NCBI RefSeq assembly: GCF_029948125.1
Contig: NZ_JASAMB010000005.1
Location: 300,031 to 364,030, forward strand
Length of the DNA: 64,000 nucleotides
Direction: 5' to 3'
Source: Catellatospora sp. KI3
GTDB lineage: Bacteria > Actinomycetota > Actinomycetes > Mycobacteriales > Micromonosporaceae
Position numbers and translations under genes: made by a program
Shown here: positions 48,601 through 56,132 of the stretch, one piece after another
Layout: each line of letters opens with the position of its first letter
Position numbering within the stretch: position 1 is the stretch's first letter
The notes under the pieces: model-generated
The model's database searches: none
Seen by the model: the letters and a program-made list of their open reading frames with translations, nothing else
What the model was told of the DNA's origin: nothing

Positions 48601-51600
48601 CCCGCCGAACTGATCGCGAGCCTGGTCGACCGGCTGCGCGACCGGCTCCCCACCCACCTCGTGCCGAGCGCGTACGCCGTGGTCAACGCGCTGCCGCTGA
48701 ACGTCAACGGCAAGCTCGACGTGGCCGCGCTGCCCCCGGCCGTCCCCCCGGCGAGCAGCTCGCGCAAGGCGGCGACCCCGGCCGAGGCGGTGCTGTGCGA
48801 CCTGTTCGCGCAGGCGCTGGGCCTGCCCGAGGTCGGCGCCGACGACGACTTCTTCACCCTGGGCGGCCACTCGCTGATCGCGCTGCGGCTGCTCGGCCTG
48901 CTGCGCCGCGACCTGGGCGTGGAGGTGTCGGTACGGGACCTGTTCGACGCCCGCACCCCGGCCCGGCTCGCGGTGCGCACCAGCTCGGCGGCCGCCGCCG
49001 AGGCGGCCGTCACCGCCGGGGACCGGCCCGCCCGGCTGCCGCTGTCGGCGGCGCAGGAGCGGCTGTGGCTGCTCAGCCAGCTCGACCCGGCGTCCACCGC
49101 CTACCACTACCCGCTCACGCTGCGGCTGGGAGGCGCCGTCGACCCCGGCACCCTCGCCGCCGCACTGGGCGACGTGGTCGCCCGGCACGAGGCGCTGCGT
49201 ACCGTGATCGAGGTCGACGAAGAGGGCCCCGTGCAGCGGATCCGCGCCGAGGCGGAGGTGGAGCTGCTGGTGCACCGGTCGGCCGCGACGGCCGGGGCGC
49301 TGGCCGAGGCGGTGGCGGAACCGTTCGACCTGGCCGCGCGGCCGCCGCTGCGGGCCAGCCTGTTCCTCGACCAGGCCGCCGACGAGTCGGTGCTGCTGCT
49401 GGTCCTGCACCACCTCGCGATGGACGAGTGGTCGGACCGGCCGCTGCTGTCCGACCTGGACACCGCATACGCGGCCCGCCGCACCGGAACATCCCCGGAG
49501 TTCACCCCGCTGCCGGTCCAGTACGCCGACTACGCCCTGTGGCAGCACCGCCGCCTGGGCGACCGCGCCGACCCCACCGGCCGCCACGCCCGCGAGCGCG
49601 GCTACTGGCAGCAGCGGCTGCGGGCGCTGCCGCCGGAGACGAACCTGCCCGCCGACCGTCCCCGGGCACTGACCCGCACCGCCCCGGCGGCGGCGACGGT
49701 CGAGGCGACGCTGCCCGCCGAGGTCGTGGACGGGCTGCGCGAGCGGGCGTCGGCGGTGTCGGCGAGCCTGTTCATGGCCCTGCACGCGACCGTGGCGGTG
49801 CTGCTGTCGCGCCACGGGGCCGGGCCGGACGTGCCGATCGGCAGCCCGGTCTCCGGCCGGGGCGACGAAGCCCTGACCGACCTGGTCGGCTTCTTCGTCA
49901 ACACGGTGGTGGTGCGCACCGACACCGGCGGCCAGCCGACCCTGGACGCGCTGCTGGGACGGGTCCGGGACTCGGTGCTGTCGGCGTTCGACCACGCGGA
50001 GCTGCCGTTCCAGGACGTGGTGGAGGCGGTCAACCCGGTCCGGGTGCCGGGCCGCAACCCGCTGTTCCAGGTGATGCTGGGGGTGCTGCACCGTCCGGCG
50101 GGCGGTGACCGGCTGCTGGGCCTGCCGACGCTGGACGCTCCGGCGGCCGAGGCGGCGCCCAAGGTGGACCTGAACTTCACCTTCGTCGAGGACGGCCCCG
50201 GGCGGCCGGTGTCGGTGGCGCTGGAGTTCGACCCGGACCGCTTCGACCCCGCCACCGCCCGGCGCCTGCTGGACCGGCTGGCGCTGCTGGTCGCGGCGGC
50301 CGGCGCGGCCGGTGGCGGGCGGCTCGACGACGTCGACCTGTGTACCGGGCAGGACACGTCCGAGCTGGACGGCTGGCAGGACGGCGGATCGTCGGCCGAA
50401 CCGGGTTCGTGGCTGTCGGCGGTGCGGACGCACGCGGCCCGCACTCCGCTGGCCCCGGCGGTGACCTCGGCCGGGGTGACCCTGAGCTACGCCGAATTGG
50501 AGGCGCGTTCGGCGGCGTTCGCGGGGCGGCTGTCCGGGCTCGGGGTCGGGCCGACCGGTCTGGTCGGGCTGGCGCTGCCGCGCTCGGTCGACCTGCTGGT
50601 GGCGCTGCTGGCTGTGGCCAGGGCCGGGGCGGCGTACGTGCCGCTGGATCCGGCGTACCCGGCATCGCGGCTGCGGTTCATGGTCGAGGACGCCCGCCCG
50701 GCCGTGATCGTCACCGACGAGGCCACCCGTGACCTGTTCGAGGGCTCGGGCTGCGCGGTCGTCGGGGTGGGCGCGCCGGACGCCGTCACGGGTGCCGCCG
50801 ACGCCGAGGTGCCGCAGGCTGCGGCGGCGTACGTGATCTACACGTCGGGTTCGACCGGGCGGCCGAAGGGCGTCGTGGTCACGCGCGGCGACGTCGAGGC
50901 GTTCCTGTCCGCGATGGACGGCGCGGTGCCGCTCGGGCCGGACGACCGGTTCCTGGCGGTGACGACGCTGTCGTTCGACATCGCCGTGCTGGAGCTGCTG
51001 GGCACCCTGCGCGCGGGCGGGCACGTGGTGCTGGCCGACGACGCGCAGGCCCGCGACCCCTACCGGCTGGCCGAGCTGATCCGCGCGTACGGCGTGACCG
51101 TGCTGCAGGCCACGCCCGGCCTGTGGACGATGCTGACCGAGGTCGGCGAGGCGGACCTGACCGGGGTCCGGGCGCTGGTCGGCGGCGAGGCGCTGCCGGT
51201 GCCGCTGGCCCGCGAGCTGTCCCGCCGGGCCGCCTCGGTCACCAACCTCTACGGCCCGACCGAGGTCACCGTATGGGCGACCGCCGCGACGGTCGACGAG
51301 TCCTGGTGCGACCGCCCGTCGATCGGCCGCCCCCTGCCGGGCACCACCGCGTACGTGGTGGACGAGCGGCTGCGGCCGGTGCCGCCCGGCGTGGCCGGGG
51401 AGCTGTACCTCGGCGGCGCGCAGATCGCCCGGGGCTACCTCGGCCGCGCGGGGCTGACCGCGTCGCGGTTCACGGCCGACCCGTGGACGCCGGGCGGCCG
51501 GCTCTACCGCACCGGTGACCTGGCCCGCTGGTCGTCGGTGGGGGAGCTGGAGTACCTGGGCCGCACCGACCACCAGTTGAAGGTGCGCGGGTTCCGGGTG

Positions 51601-52887
51601 GAGCTGGGCGAGATCGAGTCGGTCGCGGTGGCGTACACGCCGGTGTCGCGGGCGGTGGCGGTCGCGGTACCGGATCCGGCCGGGGTGCTGCGGATCGTGC
51701 TCTACGTCGCCACGGCCGGCGCTGTGACGCCGTCCGGGCTGGACGAGCACCTGGCGCGGCGGCTGCCCGCGTACATGCTGCCCTCGGCGGTGGTGGCGCT
51801 GGCCCAGCTGCCGGTCACGCCGAACGGCAAGGTCGACCGGGCCGCGCTGCCGCCGGTGGAGTTCGGCGCCGACGCGGCGTCGGTCGCCCCGCGCACCGAG
51901 ACTGAACGGCAGGTCTGCGCGATCCTCGCCGACCTGCTCGGCGTGGCCGAGGTGGGCGTGGCGGACGACTTCTTCGTCCTCGGTGGACACTCGCTGCTCC
52001 TAGTGCGCCTGTCGGCCGCGCTGCGGGCCGCTTTCGGAGTGACCGTGCCGCTGTCGGCACTGCTCACGCAGCCGACGGCGGCGGGCATGGCGCGCCTGGT
52101 CGAGGTACCCCAGCCCGTCGGCGACGCACTGTCACCGTTGGTCTTGCTCCAGCCGTCGGGTACGCGTCCCGCAGTGTTCTGCCTCCCGCCCGCCAGCGGT
52201 CTGAGCTGGCCGTTCGCGGCGCTGAAGCGATACCTGCCGGACACCCCGCTGATCGGGTTGCAGGCGCCCCGCCTGAGCCGGTCCACCGACCTGCCCACCA
52301 CCCTGCCCGCCCTCGCCGCCGAGTACGCCGACCGCATCGAGCAGGCCGCGCCCTCCGGCCCGATCCGGCTGCTGGGCTGGTCGTTCGGCGGCGCGGTGGC
52401 GCACGAGGTCGCGGTGCTGCTCACCGAACGAGGTCGGCACGTGTCGTTCCTCAGCGTGCTCGACACCTACCTGGACCGGCCCGTGGTCGACGACAGCGGT
52501 CCGGTTGCGCTCGCCGAGCTGCTGCGCGAGCTGGGCCACGAGGTTCCGGAGGCGGGCCTGACCGTGGCGGTGGCGGCGCGGGTCCTGCGCGAACGGGATC
52601 CGGCGATGGCGGAGTTCACGCACGCGCAGGTGTGCACCGTGGTGGAGAACTATCTCGACAGCGACCGGCTCGCGGGCGGTTGGGTGCCCAGGCCGTACGC
52701 GGGGGAGCTGGTCTTCGTCGAGGCGGCGCGGCCGAGTCCGGGGTTCCCGGGCGGCGCGGGGGCGGTGTGGTCGCGGTACGCGGGCCGGGTGACGGTCCAC
52801 CCGGTCGCCTGCGGCCACGGTGAGCTGCTGGATTCGGTGCCGGTGGCCGACTGGGGCAGCGTGCTCGCCGCACAGCTGAAGGCGTGA
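30430..52887 (+). CDS. Six-module exochelin-type siderophore NRPS
   Basis: The protein has 7485 residues. Domain order: A1-T1-E1 / C2-A2-T2 / C3-A3-T3-E3 / C4-A4-T4-E4 / C5-A5-T5 / C6-A6-T6-TE. Ten-residue A-domain codes read by hand against GrsA positions are: A1 DINYWGGIGK (identical to the coelichelin formyl-hydroxyornithine code), A2 IDTLLSSGDK (no Asp235, the pattern of beta-alanine domains), A3 DMENLGLINK (hydroxyornithine), A4 DFWNVGMVHK (threonine), A5 DMENLGLINK (hydroxyornithine), A6 DILQLGLVWK (glycine). Phosphopantetheine serines are at 554, 2050, 3130, 4622, 6148 and 7188. The thioesterase serine is 7318 (GWSFGG). The predicted peptide is D-formyl-hOrn, beta-Ala, D-hOrn, D-(allo)Thr, L-hOrn, Gly. 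Transcription is under IdeR control. Precursor, MbtH and transport genes flank it. Confidence 0.97.
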   Translation: MTFGVAEFSAVPSTITTVPKLFADQAARTPQALALVAGQTRLTYAELATRVWQLAHHLRARGLRPEETVAVSTPRSAEMVVAVLAVMSAGGAFVPVDPAWPAERREKVRADAGARLVVAAPGHPQGVPAGDLVEVDLADWGYGTEPAQPLHLPIPGAALAYVIFTSGSTGRPKGAMIRHEAICNRLLWQVEQILHFGPGDASLFKAPLAFDISVNEILLPLVSGGYVVVADPDGERDPHYLLDLISRERVTFVYLVSSMLDVLLEMARGTTLLDGLRHVWCGGEVLTPELFERFRRQLTTTLYHGYGPAEATIGVSHVIYRDQAERIATSIGRANPYTQLYVLDERLEPVPTGEVGELYAAGFLLGRGYVNAPSLTGARFVANPFDGRGTRMYRTGDLARFAADGSLDFVGRADNQVKIRGMRLELEEVEAVLAGHPAVRRAAVVVHTGTAAAQLAAYATVDAEVTAQQLRAWCADRLPEYMVPGTVTILDAFPVTANGKVDRRALPDPAAPERAPRRAPDGPVERLLCHVFADVLGVAEVSADDDFLTLGGDSITAIGVVRRARQAGYVVRPGDILARRTPAALAPAVTAVDPGAAVTAADADGEVPPTPITEWLQDLGPAMRGFFQAMTLRTPAGLTEAQLHILLDAVLAAHPVLRTRATGTPRWTLTVQPAGSVTAAGLTTRRTAPAPAELDATLDRETTAAARRLDPYAGRMLDAVWLDGGPDRDGRLILAVHHIVVDGVSLRVLLEDLRAAWTELSAGRPVRLPGDGTAFRQWARRLGEATRDGVFAAAEAYWRHTCATADPRLGHRPLDPARDTVATERELTVALPPDVSARLLGAVPAAVHGGVDDGLVTAFALALRAWRGGDGPLLLELEGHGREDVLPGEVDLSRTFGWFTTLYPFAVDPGPAGDLGAAVRAVKEQLRAVPHRGLSYGALRYLSGTARPELAAAPQVLFHYLGRFTAADSGPFAAVDGGDIVVERRDPALPLARVVEVNAVAVDTAEGPVLRARFSWAGNLLTADRVAELARGWTDTLTAIAADPGVAGHTPSDFPLAALTQADVTELDAAVPGLRTVLPLSPLQEGLYFHARAATGADPYVVQQRIHLDGPVDPAGLRAAAEGLLARHPHLAAALLTLRDGRTVAATADRVRVPWRDLDLSGLPADTAARRLDEAAGTDRTTAFDLADPPAMRFTLARLDGGRHTLVHTVHHLLADGWSVPLMLRELLALHERQPLPAPVGYDTFLRALAALDTDTAADAWAAALEGVTGPTRLASALAPGTATGYARRAATVPAELTERLRTLAQRHGITVSGLLTAAWGLLVGRRTGSGDAVVGVTVSGRSGDLDGIDDIIGLLVNTVPARVRWRAADPLIAVVARAARAQTGLMEHEHTALSRIHRRTGVGELFDTLVVIENYPAVFDQVGALRVTGVDTVEAPHYPVTVMAKPGQRIDLLLTHDLSAVDAASAETLLDQYLLLLAALADHPELPVGQVGLVPGERRAALLAASANLREAQPGVLALIDRAAAAAPDRAAVVCGDTALTYAELVAKADRVAGHLRRSGVRRGDIVAVAVGRGVDLATALLAVARTGAAYLPVDPAYPAGRIEFMLADARPVAVLADEATARTLPPHGLPQHTVRAAAAGAPIADPAEPDPADAVSVVYTSGSTGRPKAVVGTHGGLGNRLVWAAEQWSAAPGTPDVRLAKSSLSFIDGTTELLGALVAGATTVIAPERTAADGAALARLVADSGATQLLAVPSLAAAMAEVDGAPLAGVRRWLLSGEALDAGTVRALAAASPGARIVNSYGSSEVVGDVLTADVTTVDGRVPLGTPVPGTRVLLLDETLDLVAAGGIGEVYVGGAQLARGYLGQGGGTAARFVADPFTPGERLYRTGDRARLLPSGQVEFLGRTDDQIKINGYRVELAEVEAALARRIGVAEAVAATRPGSAGTHALHAYVVAEPGESLDPGALRTMLRAELPPYLVPATVTVLDRIPLLPNGKRDRRALPDPAPAARTGGAARTERAERIRRHLAEVLSSTDLGAEDDFFAHGGDSILAIRVVNRLARDDLDVSVEALFRLRTAAAIDAGLAGQAAPAPAALTPADLATVRLDQAEIDRVLAAAPVPVETIWALSPLQRGVYYQAAYADGANTYIAQNVFDFDRRLDLDALRAAFASLLRAHPTLRAGFTGDSVRDVVQYIAADLDATVAVTDLSTLDPGDLDAALARLHETDLTEPFDLTRPPLIRLTVVRLPDDRDQLLLTAHFLLWDGWSRELVLRDLFARYATRGAAGALPPAANGFPEYLTWLAGRDSDAAVAAWRDELSGVTEPTLLVPSAVGRDPLPSHRLLAALPSAVTLRLREQAQRRGVTLHSLLTAVLGLLIGYEAGRTDVVFGTTVAGRPTELPGIEDAIGLFLNTVPVRVRPAPADTVADLARRAQQDRLRLAPHEHLGLGELHRATGHDQLFDTLFVLQNFLADDTFTDLEQRHGITGVGYTDTTHYPYTWVVTPGANLHVKLEFRPDVTDAADARRQLDRFLRLLTRVADGLDTPVARLDPVLDAEAARLRGDWAATEHPLPEATVADLLAERAALIPADTALVFGARSLTYAELDAEVNRYARLLRGRGAGAGTVVALGLPRGVEMVVALFAVLRCGAAYLPMDLDHPVARLADMLDDARPALLLCTTGAAELAGRQRDLGGQALLLDTAELAAELAALSGEPMPGAGPGSLDSPAYVIYTSGSTGRPKGVVTPYRGLTNMQLNHRAEIFDPAVARAKAAGRDRLRVAHTVSFSFDMSWEELLWLVEGHEVHVCDEELRRDATALVAYCREHRVDVVNVTPTYAHHLFEEGLLDPAGYPPSLVLLGGEAVSDAVWQRLRRPGGPIGYNLYGPTEYTINTLGAGTDESATSTVGRPIWNTRAYVLDPWLRPVHPGTAGELYIAGAGLAHGYLNATGLTASRFTADPNVPGGRMYRTGDLVRLRPDGHLDFLGRTDDQVKIRGYRVELGEIETVLGGLPGVRQAAVVAQLEDAVTGRRRLAAYVVPAGAADGVFLAGLRDALAEVLPGYMVPQRYAAVPVLPLTVNGKLDTAALPEASIPDTGATAEPRTDAERTLCGVYAAVLALPRVGIDDDFFTVGGDSISSIAAAARAREAGLHVTPRDVFRRRTVRALAATVTAAAPAAPALAPVAGDGTVPLTPMLAETFQAGTPLSRFHQTMLLPAPAGLDLAGVTAVLRALGECHDLLRLSVDGDVLRVRAAFEPDLVAQSGPPPARLSGAVDAAAARLDAAAGRMTAATWYDEGPNLPSHLLLSVHHLVVDGVSWRVLTDDLARAFAAVAAGRPAALPPVPVRFQDWAARVRAVADAGGFATQEAYWRAVLDTPDPRLGTRDLDPARDTAATVSSVTVTVAADLSTALLTSVPAALRGGVNDGLLTAFAVAVRRWRATPRPGWATTPEQTPVLVNLEGHGRHGEHVGAADADLSRTVGWFTVIHPVALDPGTVGWAEVEAAGPGLAAAARAVKEQLRAVPDNGFGYGVLRYLADGSPWPRTPQILFNYLGRFTGGEGTGVLHEGVHPDNPAQVLEVNAQAQDGPHGPVLSATLSWPTGLMTEDDVRELARLWLAALTALARCAALDGHTPSDFPLVALSQADVDRLARPGRVRDILPLLPLQQGMYFHAAYADSDVDTYRVQQVAELTGPLDAEVLRVAVAATVRRHDALRAAFVELSDGRIAQLIAAEVALPWQAVDLSGRADAEAELARIAAAALAEPFDLAQAPLVRYTLVSLSATEHRLIETMHHIIADGWSYPLVFADVIASYERGGADLPAPAVTFRDHVESVLAHDPAVVRETWARALTGVAPTLLVGTGAGVGHHDSVSGSLSARRTKDVTEAARRHGVTVSTLLHAAWGLLLGQLVDRDRVVFGSTVSGRGGQLPGVESIVGLLINTVPVPMAWQPDQPLGEVLAALQERLTDLLDVQHTGLGELARLAGVREFFDTMVVVENFPAADDTPGASGLRVRGFTGTDAPHYPLALVAFPGERLTLEIKYDTELIGADRARQLLEQVEHIIDRLLTEPTGTVADLAAPSPAMANLSRAYSAAGTDPARVAVSIAGRRLTYADLDARANRLARELLARGVRPQSRVALALPRGLDLVAAVLAVVKAGGCYVPLDTASPPARLRHIIDDSAPVCVITDAATAVALPGATAALILDDPAVAGALAAHPATAPPAAQAGPDDAVYLIYTSGSTGLPKGVVVTHGNVLALFDAGRQRFAFGPADVWTLFHSIAFDFSVWELWGALLHGAHLVVVPEDVARDPHRFRRLLADERVTVLNQTPSAFYPLIAADAEADGPLALRYVVFGGEALDLARLRAWYDRNPATPALVNMYGITETCVHVSFRPLTAADAHAGRGSAIGGPLPGLRAELLDERLAPVPVGAVGELYIAGDQLARGYHGRAGLTAARFVADSGGGRLYRTGDLARRTADGELVYVGRADDQVKIRGYRIELGEVEAAVLALPQVADAAVAVREDEPGRRRLVAYVVPRTGAHLDTGVLRTALATALPGYMVPAAYVLLTALPLTVNGKLDRAALPAPPTADQPEPLPTGANPSTVDRFRALYAEVLRLPGAAAGADFFTLGGDSIIAIQLVNLARRRGLRISPRDVFTLRTPEALAASVGETVPAPQPPAPAAGGDGIGEVALLPIVHRLAELGGRINRLHQAELLLTPAGLTNAQASALVAALVARHDALRLRLDRPDPLLWSLTVAAPDPASAPRVSTLDATGLSDDDLAELVRAVAEGAADSLDPDAGRLLWAVHFDRGPDQQGRLLLVVHHLAVDGVSWRILGDDLRAAWADVAAGREPVLEPVGTSLRAYARAAAEHATRSDRLAEFAHWTAALAPGADLDPTAVTVGLTAGATREHRITVPPHLTAPLLTSVPAAAGADVTQTLLAGLHLAVARWRSRRGHDPAAPLLVDLERHGREPLAEETDLSRTVGWFTAIAPVRLPGLTGDAAQALRAVRDTVSAVRDGGLGFGLLRYLNPRTAAALGRLGTPQLLFNYLGRFPVGGAADWDTAPEERVLRTAPDPDLGTPYLLEVNAACHDTAAGPELVAVLTYADEGLDVAGLAEDWVAALADLAAATGPADLTPAGVDPDEVARLAAAAGVRAEAVWPLSPLQEGLFFQARYAGDADVYVAQNVFDFGTRLDAAALATAFAGVFGRHEATRLGFAAVTGQPVAFVGADLAFDVEVVDLSDRDDPDRLARVLAADRAAPFDLARPPLARLTVLRLPGGRDRLLLTYHLLLWDGWSRELVLRELFDRYAAARDGRPEPALAPPAARFADYLSWLSRQDSAAATGAWTGHLAGLGEPTVLYPAAAGTAPVLATSLAHDLTPEQTAAVTDAARRAGVTLNALLSTALGLTLGYATGRAEAVFGTTVAGRPTDLDGADEVVGVFLNTVPALVRCAPGDTVAAVLRRVQDDRVALMPYEHLGLGAIHQALGRDTLFDSLYVLQNFLDDDTFTDLEQAHGIVDVSAVDATHYPLTWVVTPGRRLRLRLEYRSDVVPAEQAQLLLDRLRQVVLHLAAHPDDSVADVELSLPGDVRQLTGPTGDTPDRTVAELLAERARLVPGRTALTCGDESLTYAELDARVSRFARWLRAAGAGPETIVALALPRSVAAVVALFAVLRCGAAYLPLELDHPDERLAGMLADADPLLLVTTSAVAGRVGGTGVRTRCLDDADTAALLAACADTPLTPAELAGFAPGTPGRLDHPAYVIYTSGSTGRPKGVVTPYRGLTNMQLNHRDEIFDPVVAAAGGRVLAIAHTVSFSFDMSWEELLWLVEGHHVHVCDEELRRDAMALVAYCRRHRVDVVNVTPTFAQHLLDAGLLDASGHRPELVLLGGEAVPQTLWAALLSAGVTGYNLYGPTEYTINTLGAGTADSPTTTVGRPIRDTRVRILDGWLRPVPPGVPGELYISGAGLARGYLNRPGLSASRFTADPEAPGERMYRTGDLVRLRPDGHLDFLGRTDDQVKVRGYRVELGEIEAVLSSLDGVRQTAVLAAPDPAGGKRLVAYVVPADAAADPAELIASLVDRLRDRLPTHLVPSAYAVVNALPLNVNGKLDVAALPPAVPPASSSRKAATPAEAVLCDLFAQALGLPEVGADDDFFTLGGHSLIALRLLGLLRRDLGVEVSVRDLFDARTPARLAVRTSSAAAAEAAVTAGDRPARLPLSAAQERLWLLSQLDPASTAYHYPLTLRLGGAVDPGTLAAALGDVVARHEALRTVIEVDEEGPVQRIRAEAEVELLVHRSAATAGALAEAVAEPFDLAARPPLRASLFLDQAADESVLLLVLHHLAMDEWSDRPLLSDLDTAYAARRTGTSPEFTPLPVQYADYALWQHRRLGDRADPTGRHARERGYWQQRLRALPPETNLPADRPRALTRTAPAAATVEATLPAEVVDGLRERASAVSASLFMALHATVAVLLSRHGAGPDVPIGSPVSGRGDEALTDLVGFFVNTVVVRTDTGGQPTLDALLGRVRDSVLSAFDHAELPFQDVVEAVNPVRVPGRNPLFQVMLGVLHRPAGGDRLLGLPTLDAPAAEAAPKVDLNFTFVEDGPGRPVSVALEFDPDRFDPATARRLLDRLALLVAAAGAAGGGRLDDVDLCTGQDTSELDGWQDGGSSAEPGSWLSAVRTHAARTPLAPAVTSAGVTLSYAELEARSAAFAGRLSGLGVGPTGLVGLALPRSVDLLVALLAVARAGAAYVPLDPAYPASRLRFMVEDARPAVIVTDEATRDLFEGSGCAVVGVGAPDAVTGAADAEVPQAAAAYVIYTSGSTGRPKGVVVTRGDVEAFLSAMDGAVPLGPDDRFLAVTTLSFDIAVLELLGTLRAGGHVVLADDAQARDPYRLAELIRAYGVTVLQATPGLWTMLTEVGEADLTGVRALVGGEALPVPLARELSRRAASVTNLYGPTEVTVWATAATVDESWCDRPSIGRPLPGTTAYVVDERLRPVPPGVAGELYLGGAQIARGYLGRAGLTASRFTADPWTPGGRLYRTGDLARWSSVGELEYLGRTDHQLKVRGFRVELGEIESVAVAYTPVSRAVAVAVPDPAGVLRIVLYVATAGAVTPSGLDEHLARRLPAYMLPSAVVALAQLPVTPNGKVDRAALPPVEFGADAASVAPRTETERQVCAILADLLGVAEVGVADDFFVLGGHSLLLVRLSAALRAAFGVTVPLSALLTQPTAAGMARLVEVPQPVGDALSPLVLLQPSGTRPAVFCLPPASGLSWPFAALKRYLPDTPLIGLQAPRLSRSTDLPTTLPALAAEYADRIEQAAPSGPIRLLGWSFGGAVAHEVAVLLTERGRHVSFLSVLDTYLDRPVVDDSGPVALAELLRELGHEVPEAGLTVAVAARVLRERDPAMAEFTHAQVCTVVENYLDSDRLAGGWVPRPYAGELVFVEAARPSPGFPGGAGAVWSRYAGRVTVHPVACGHGELLDSVPVADWGSVLAAQLKA
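33640..36792 (+). other. NRPS module 2: C2-A2-T2 (probable beta-alanine)
   Basis: C2 has an intact HHLLADG at 1211-1217. A2 (about 1518-2000) has [11 protein letters not shown] in place of the usual FDxSxxE, so Asp235 is replaced by Ile and an Asp appears at 236. The code IDTLLSSGDK has the V/I-D-x-x-x-S-x-x-D-K pattern that I recall for beta-alanine domains. T2 carries the variant HGGDS with Ser2050. No E domain, as expected for an achiral residue. Confidence 0.8.
36793..41364 (+). other. NRPS module 3: C3-A3-T3-E3 (hydroxyornithine, D)
   Basis: C3 carries HFLLWDG at 2259-2265, so the second, catalytic His of HHxxxDG is Phe. A3 (2572-3080) has FDMSWEE and code DMENLGLINK, the coelichelin hydroxyornithine code. 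T3 Ser3130. E3 has HHLVVDG at 3303-3309, [16 protein letters not shown] and NYLGRF. Confidence 0.88.
38761..38816 (+). repeat. Copy 1 of an exact 56-bp repeat in the hydroxyornithine A domains
   Basis: Identical to 47821-47876. It encodes [18 protein letters not shown], the part of A3 that carries specificity residues 235-239. The surrounding C-A-T blocks are homologous over about 3 kb. Confidence 0.85.
41365..45849 (+). other. NRPS module 4: C4-A4-T4-E4 (threonine, D)
   Basis: C4 has intact HHIIADG at 3785-3791. A4 (4085-4570) has FDFSVWE and code DFWNVGMVHK, one change (Ile to Val) from the common threonine code. T4 Ser4622. E4 has HHLAVDG at 4812-4818, [10 protein letters not shown] and NYLGRF, but its EGHGRE motif reads ERHGRE. 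Epimerised threonine would be D-allo-Thr. Confidence 0.88.
45850..49029 (+). other. NRPS module 5: C5-A5-T5 (hydroxyornithine, L)
   Basis: C5 carries HLLLWDG at 5278-5284, again lacking the catalytic second His. A5 (5590-6098) has FDMSWEE and code DMENLGLINK. T5 has LGGHS with Ser6148, the form typical of carriers not followed by an E domain. The module is a close copy of the C3-A3 region. Confidence 0.88.
47821..47876 (+). repeat. Copy 2 of an exact 56-bp repeat in the hydroxyornithine A domains
   Basis: Identical to 38761-38816. It encodes the same A4 motif in domain A5. Confidence 0.85.
49030..52887 (+). other. NRPS module 6: C6-A6-T6-TE (glycine, release)
   Basis: C6 looks like an LCL condensation domain ([29 protein letters not shown]). 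Its motif is HHLAMDE at 6327-6333, so the His pair and Asp are kept but the final Gly is Glu. A6 (6660-7138) has FDIAVLE and code DILQLGLVWK, one change from the glycine code. T6 Ser7188 in LGGHS. TE: GWSFGG with Ser7318 and the catalytic His at about 7463 (ACGHGEL). Release may be by hydrolysis or cyclisation. Confidence 0.87.
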
Positions 52888-52892
52888 GGGCG

Positions 52893-52923
52893 CGGCGGAG
52901 GGGGCAGGTGACCCCTTCCGTCG
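52893..52923 (+). terminator. Terminator of the NRPS gene
   Basis: A 12-bp stem with two G-T pairs (52893-52904 with 52912-52923, 7-nt loop) begins 6 bases after the NRPS stop. Confidence 0.6.
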
Positions 52924-52940
52924 CCCGTGCCGCACCTGCA

Positions 52941-52970
52941 TTGCCAAGAGTCGCGCGGAGCATCCATACT
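52941..52970 (+). promoter_or_regulatory. Promoter of the small secreted peptide gene
   Basis: TTGCCA (52941-52946), an 18-nt spacer and CATACT (52965-52970) lie about 33 nt before the ATG at 53003. No iron box overlaps it. Confidence 0.4.
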
Positions 52971-53002
52971 CATCAAGTCCATTCATGTATTCGGAGGTCT
53001 CG

Positions 53003-53140
53003 ATGAATTTGCGTGCTCTTCTCGCCGCTCTCGCGATGGCGGTTGCCGTGGTGGCGGTGCCGACCGCGGCCGTCGCCGCCCCGCCCGTCGCGGAAGACTG
53101 CAGCTACATGCCGGGCCCGGACTTCTGCGAGTACTACTGA
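53003..53140 (+). CDS. Small secreted two-cysteine peptide (45 aa)
   Basis: ATG at 53003 with GGAGG at 52993-52997 opens a 45-codon gene. Residues 1-25 form a signal peptide (N-terminal Arg, a hydrophobic Ala/Val core and PTAAVA before the cut). The predicted mature peptide of about 20 residues contains EDCSYMPGPDFCEYY, with two cysteines 9 residues apart that could form one disulfide, plus acidic and aromatic residues. A promoter-like element precedes it and a perfect 11-bp terminator hairpin follows, so it looks like an independent gene. I know no family for it. Its role within the siderophore locus is unknown. Confidence 0.7.
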   Translation: MNLRALLAALAMAVAVVAVPTAAVAAPPVAEDCSYMPGPDFCEYY

Positions 53141-53154
53141 CCCGGACGCGCGAA

Positions 53155-53180
53155 GAGAGGGCGGCCGGTGCCGCCCTCTC
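53155..53180 (+). terminator. Terminator of the small peptide gene
   Basis: GAGAGGGCGGC (53155-53165) pairs perfectly with GCCGCCCTCTC (53170-53180) with a CGGT tetraloop, 14 bases after the stop codon. Confidence 0.8.
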
Positions 53181-53203
53181 CGGGCGTACTGGGATCCGCA
53201 AGC

Positions 53204-53353
53204 CTAGCGGCGGTCACCGCGGGTCGCGTAGACGAGCAATCCGACCGCAAGCGCCACGGCTGCCGCGCAGAACAAGAACTGACCGAACGGGCTCTTGGTG
53301 GGATTGCCTGCCGCGAGCAGTTCCGTGCTCGTCAGTCGTACCCAGGTGGCCAC
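53204..53353 (-). CDS. Small single-pass membrane protein (49 aa)
   Basis: The GTG at 53353, preceded on the minus strand by CCGGAGG, gives a 49-residue protein with one transmembrane helix (FGQFLFCAAAVALAVGLLVY) and the basic C-terminus ATRGDRR. A longer frame to 53416 exists but has no ribosome-binding site. It lies between the peptide gene (convergent) and the binding-protein gene. No family is recognised. Confidence 0.5.
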   Translation of the reverse strand: MATWVRLTSTELLAAGNPTKSPFGQFLFCAAAVALAVGLLVYATRGDRR

Positions 53354-53487
53354 GAAACCTCCGGTCGTGAGACACGGTCCCATCGGGGGGATGCGCTCAC
53401 ATGCTAGCCATGCCAAGCGAACGCGGGAGTGTTGACACGTGCGAAGCCGCAGCTAGCCCCGTGGACGACCGGACCGGCGGAATCGCC

Positions 53488-53518
53488 GAAGGGGGCGAGC
53501 CGACCGGCCGCCCCCTTC
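53488..53518 (-). terminator. Terminator of the siderophore-binding protein gene
   Basis: GAAGGGGGCG (53488-53497) pairs with CGCCCCCTTC (53509-53518), just downstream of the minus-strand stop codon. Confidence 0.75.
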
Positions 53519-53530
53519 TCGTGAGGTGCG

Positions 53531-54535
53531 TCAGTTGGACAGGTCCTTGACCGCGGTCTCGGGGCTGCCGTCGGCGGCGGCGGCCAGCTGCGGCACGAGG
53601 ATGTCCAGCGCGTACAGCAGCGCCTTCGGGCCGCTGTAGGACAGTGCGCCCGCCAGCGGGGTCTCGAAGGTGGTGTACAGGGTGCGGTCGGTCTTCACCA
53701 CGTTGAGGCGCGAGAAGACGGCCGACTTGGCACTGTCGGCCTTGGTCGCGCCGATGACGACCAGCACGTCGCGGTCGAGCAGGTCCAGCCGCTCCTCGCT
53801 GATCTCGTCCTTGGCGTCCTGGGTGGCGAAGCCCAGCGCGTCGAACAGGGCGCGGCGCGGGTCGTCGGCGCCGATCAGCCAGTGCAGGCCGTTCTCCGGG
53901 CCGTAGTCGACGACCAGCGTCTTGCCCGCGAACTCGGGGTGCGCCTGCTTGGCCGCGGCGACCTTCGCGTTCACCTCGTCCACTAATGCCTGCGCCTCGG
54001 CGGCCTTGCCCAGCGCCTTGCCGGTGGTCAGCGTCTGCACGTCCCACGGCGTCTGCTCGTCCGGGTACGCGCTGGACTGGATGACGGTCGGGGCGATCTG
54101 TGTCAGCTTGTCGTAGGTCTCCTTGGTGACCGTCTCGTAGATCGCGATGATCAGGTCCGGCTGCTGCGCCAGGATCGCCTCGTAGTTGATCTCAGCGGAG
54201 AAGGTGGGCAGCTTCGCCCCGCCCAGAGCCTGCGCCACCCACGGGTAGGTGGGGTACTCGGTGAACCATTCGCGGGTGCTGACCGGGGTGACGCCCAGGG
54301 CGAGCACGAAGTCCTGGTCGTTCCAGCCGACGGTGACGACGCGCTTGGGCTGGGCCGCGATGGTGGTCGAGCCGAACTTGTGCTCGACGGACACCGGGAA
54401 CGCCGCGGCGGGCGCCGAGGCGCTCGGCTCGGCCGTGTCCGGCGTGGACGAACACGCCGCGAGCAGACTGCTCGCGAGCACTGCCGCGGCTGCCATCCGG
54501 GCCAGCGCGGCACGGCGGGTGAGGGCGGAACTCAT
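53531..54535 (-). CDS. Ferric-siderophore-binding lipoprotein
   Basis: Starting at the ATG at 54535 (GGAGTAACC upstream) the protein has 334 residues. It opens with a Twin-Arg-like start (LTRRAALARM), a hydrophobic stretch and the lipobox LLAAC, so it is exported and lipid-anchored. The mature part is a FepB/FecB-type periplasmic binding fold: PKRVVTVGWNDQDFVLALGVTPV, LPTFSAEINYEAILAQQPDLIIA and GPKALLYALDILVP. It would capture the ferric siderophore and deliver it to the two FecCD permeases 27 kb away. It is divergent from panD and shares an IdeR box with it. Confidence 0.92.
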   Translation of the reverse strand: MSSALTRRAALARMAAAAVLASSLLAACSSTPDTAEPSASAPAAAFPVSVEHKFGSTTIAAQPKRVVTVGWNDQDFVLALGVTPVSTREWFTEYPTYPWVAQALGGAKLPTFSAEINYEAILAQQPDLIIAIYETVTKETYDKLTQIAPTVIQSSAYPDEQTPWDVQTLTTGKALGKAAEAQALVDEVNAKVAAAKQAHPEFAGKTLVVDYGPENGLHWLIGADDPRRALFDALGFATQDAKDEISEERLDLLDRDVLVVIGATKADSAKSAVFSRLNVVKTDRTLYTTFETPLAGALSYSGPKALLYALDILVPQLAAAADGSPETAVKDLSN

Positions 54536-54579
54536 GGTTACTCCGTTCACAAGGGGTAGTCAGGGGTTCGAGGGGGAAC

Positions 54580-54598
54580 TTAGGATAGCATTACCTAA
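54580..54598 (+). promoter_or_regulatory. IdeR/DtxR iron box 4 (binding protein / panD divergent promoter)
   Basis: TTAGGATAGCATTACCTAA matches the consensus at about 16 of 19 positions. It lies between the two divergent starts, 24 bp from panD and 44 bp from the lipoprotein gene. Confidence 0.8.
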
Positions 54599-54622
54599 CT
54601 TGCTCTCCTCGGAGGATGTCTC

Positions 54623-55036
54623 ATGCAGCGCACACTGCTCGGCGGCAAGATTCACCGGGCCACCGTCACCCAGGCCGACCTGCACTACGTCGGCTCGATC
54701 ACCATCGACTCGACGCTGATGGCCGCCGCCGACCTGGTCGAGGGCGAGCAGGTGCAGGTCGTCGACGTCACCAACGGCGCCCGCCTCACCACGTACGCGA
54801 TCGAGGGGCCGGCGGGCTCGGGCGTCATCGGCATCAACGGCGCCGCCGCGCACCTGGTGCAACCCGGTGACCTGGTCATCATCATGTCGTTCCAGCAGAT
54901 CGACGCCGCCGACGTGGACGGGCACCGCCCCCGTGTGGTGCACGTCGACGGGTTCAACCGGATCGTGGCGCTGGGCGCCGACCCGGCCGAGCCGGTCCCG
55001 GGCGCGCTCGACCAGCGCAGCGGCGCCCTCGTCTGA
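54623..55036 (+). CDS. panD: Aspartate 1-decarboxylase (pyruvoyl-dependent)
   Basis: The protein has 137 residues and aligns along its length with E. coli PanD from memory: Lys9, Tyr22, the self-cleavage pair Gly24-Ser25 (HYVGSITID), the Arg and Tyr of [10 protein letters not shown], and [18 protein letters not shown]. The enzyme cuts itself at Gly-Ser to make a pyruvoyl group and converts L-aspartate to beta-alanine. GGAGGA precedes the ATG. No panB or panC genes are nearby and the gene is behind an IdeR box, so it probably supplies beta-alanine to NRPS module 2, not to pantothenate synthesis. A second, housekeeping panD elsewhere is expected but not seen here. Confidence 0.95.
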   Translation: MQRTLLGGKIHRATVTQADLHYVGSITIDSTLMAAADLVEGEQVQVVDVTNGARLTTYAIEGPAGSGVIGINGAAAHLVQPGDLVIIMSFQQIDAADVDGHRPRVVHVDGFNRIVALGADPAEPVPGALDQRSGALV

Positions 55037-55054
55037 CCCGGCCGGAAGGCGTGT

Positions 55055-55084
55055 GGGGCGGGCACCGGGCCGGGTGCCCGCCCC
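55055..55084. terminator. Bidirectional terminator between panD and the formyltransferase
   Basis: GGGGCGGGCACC (55055-55066) pairs perfectly with GGTGCCCGCCCC (55073-55084), 6-nt loop, between convergent genes. Confidence 0.8.
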
Positions 55085-55091
55085 GCCCTGC

Positions 55092-56042
55092 TCAGGCGGC
55101 CCTCGTCAGGTAGCCGCCCATGGTCCGGAACAGGTCGCGGGCGGCCAGCTCGGTGCCGTCGTCGAGCCGTACCCGCTCGATGCGCAGGCCGTGGCTGGTG
55201 CCGCGGCGAGCCTGTGCGCCCGCGACGATGACCACGCCGCCGTCCTCGGGGATGAACACGCGGCCTGGCGTGCCGCCGTAGACGCCGCGCGACACCGACG
55301 CCTGGACCACCCGCACGCGCTGGCCGCGATAGAAGGTGAAGGCGTTCGGGTACGGGTCGGATTGCGCCCGGACCAGCCGGTCGATCTCCTCGGCCGTCCA
55401 GGTCCAGTCGATGCGGCTGTCCTCTTCGGCCCGCTTGTGGAAGAAGCTGGCCCGGGTACGGTCCTGCGGCGTCCAGTCGGTGCGGCCCGTTGCCAGCAGC
55501 GCCAGCCCGTCGACCGTGATCGGCCCGAACAGTTCGAGGGTCTTGTGGAACAGGTCGGTGGTGGTGTCGCGCGCGCCGACCGGGACCGCGCGCTGCAGCA
55601 CGATGTCACCGGCGTCCAGCTCGTCGTCCATCATGTGCGCGGTGACGCCGACCTCCGGCTCGCCGTTGAGCAGCGCCCAGATCAGCGGCGAGAACCCGGC
55701 GTACTTCGGCAGCAGGGAGTCGTGCACGTTGAGCGTGCCCAGGCGGGGCAGGCGGAAGACCTTCGGCGGAATCCACGTACGCCAGTTGGTGGCGACGATG
55801 ACGTCGGGCTGCGCCTGCGCCAGGCGGTCGAGCAGCTCCTCGTCGTCGGGCCGGTTGCGCAGCAGCACCGGGACCCCGTGCTCGGCTGCGAGCTCCGCCA
55901 CAGAGTCGCTCCAGATCCGCTCGTACGCATGGTCGCTCGGTGGATGGGTGACGACCAGCGCCACCTCGTGCTCGGGCGCCTCCAGTAGCGCTTTCAGGGT
56001 GCGATGACCCCAGGTCTGGTATCCGAACATGACGACTCGCAT
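55092..56042 (-). CDS. N5-hydroxyornithine formyltransferase (CchA/FxbA type)
   Basis: This 316-residue protein is of the methionyl-tRNA formyltransferase superfamily. The N10-formyl-tetrahydrofolate domain has the catalytic N-H-D triad context: LNVHDSLLPKYAGFSPLIW, followed by GVTAHMMDDELDAGDI. A C-terminal Fmt-like domain follows (residues 210-310). In coelichelin and exochelin loci the equivalent enzyme formylates the N5-hydroxyl-amine of hydroxyornithine. Here that product matches the code of NRPS domain A1. It is divergent from the ornithine monooxygenase gene and shares IdeR box 5. It is not the housekeeping fmt, which normally sits beside def. Confidence 0.93.
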   Translation of the reverse strand: MRVVMFGYQTWGHRTLKALLEAPEHEVALVVTHPPSDHAYERIWSDSVAELAAEHGVPVLLRNRPDDEELLDRLAQAQPDVIVATNWRTWIPPKVFRLPRLGTLNVHDSLLPKYAGFSPLIWALLNGEPEVGVTAHMMDDELDAGDIVLQRAVPVGARDTTTDLFHKTLELFGPITVDGLALLATGRTDWTPQDRTRASFFHKRAEEDSRIDWTWTAEEIDRLVRAQSDPYPNAFTFYRGQRVRVVQASVSRGVYGGTPGRVFIPEDGGVVIVAGAQARRGTSHGLRIERVRLDDGTELAARDLFRTMGGYLTRAA

Positions 56043-56084
56043 GACACCCCTCTAGACGCGGTATGCAGGCAAGGCTTACCTTGC

Positions 56085-56103
56085 TTAGGGTAGCCTAATC
56101 TAG
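56085..56103 (+). promoter_or_regulatory. IdeR/DtxR iron box 5 (formyltransferase / monooxygenase divergent promoter)
   Basis: TTAGGGTAGCCTAATCTAG matches the consensus at about 15-16 of 19 positions, in the 90-bp space between the two divergent starts. A weaker palindrome AAGGCTTACCTT sits just left of it at 56071-56082. Confidence 0.78.
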
Positions 56104-56132
56104 CTCTCGCTGGCGGTACCTGGAAGGGACTC

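Noticed and set aside
49408..49428. C6 considered inactive because its motif is HHLAMDE
   Set aside because: The two His and the Asp that matter for catalysis and structure are kept. Only the last Gly is changed, so activity is plausible.
45163..51990. 2275-codon open frame on the minus strand opposite NRPS modules 4-6
   Set aside because: Same reason: a shadow of the sense codon usage without recognisable protein motifs.
56071..56082. Possible sixth iron box (AAGGCTTACCTT)
   Set aside because: It is palindromic but too short and too far from the IdeR consensus to call a separate site. It could be a weak half-site beside box 5.
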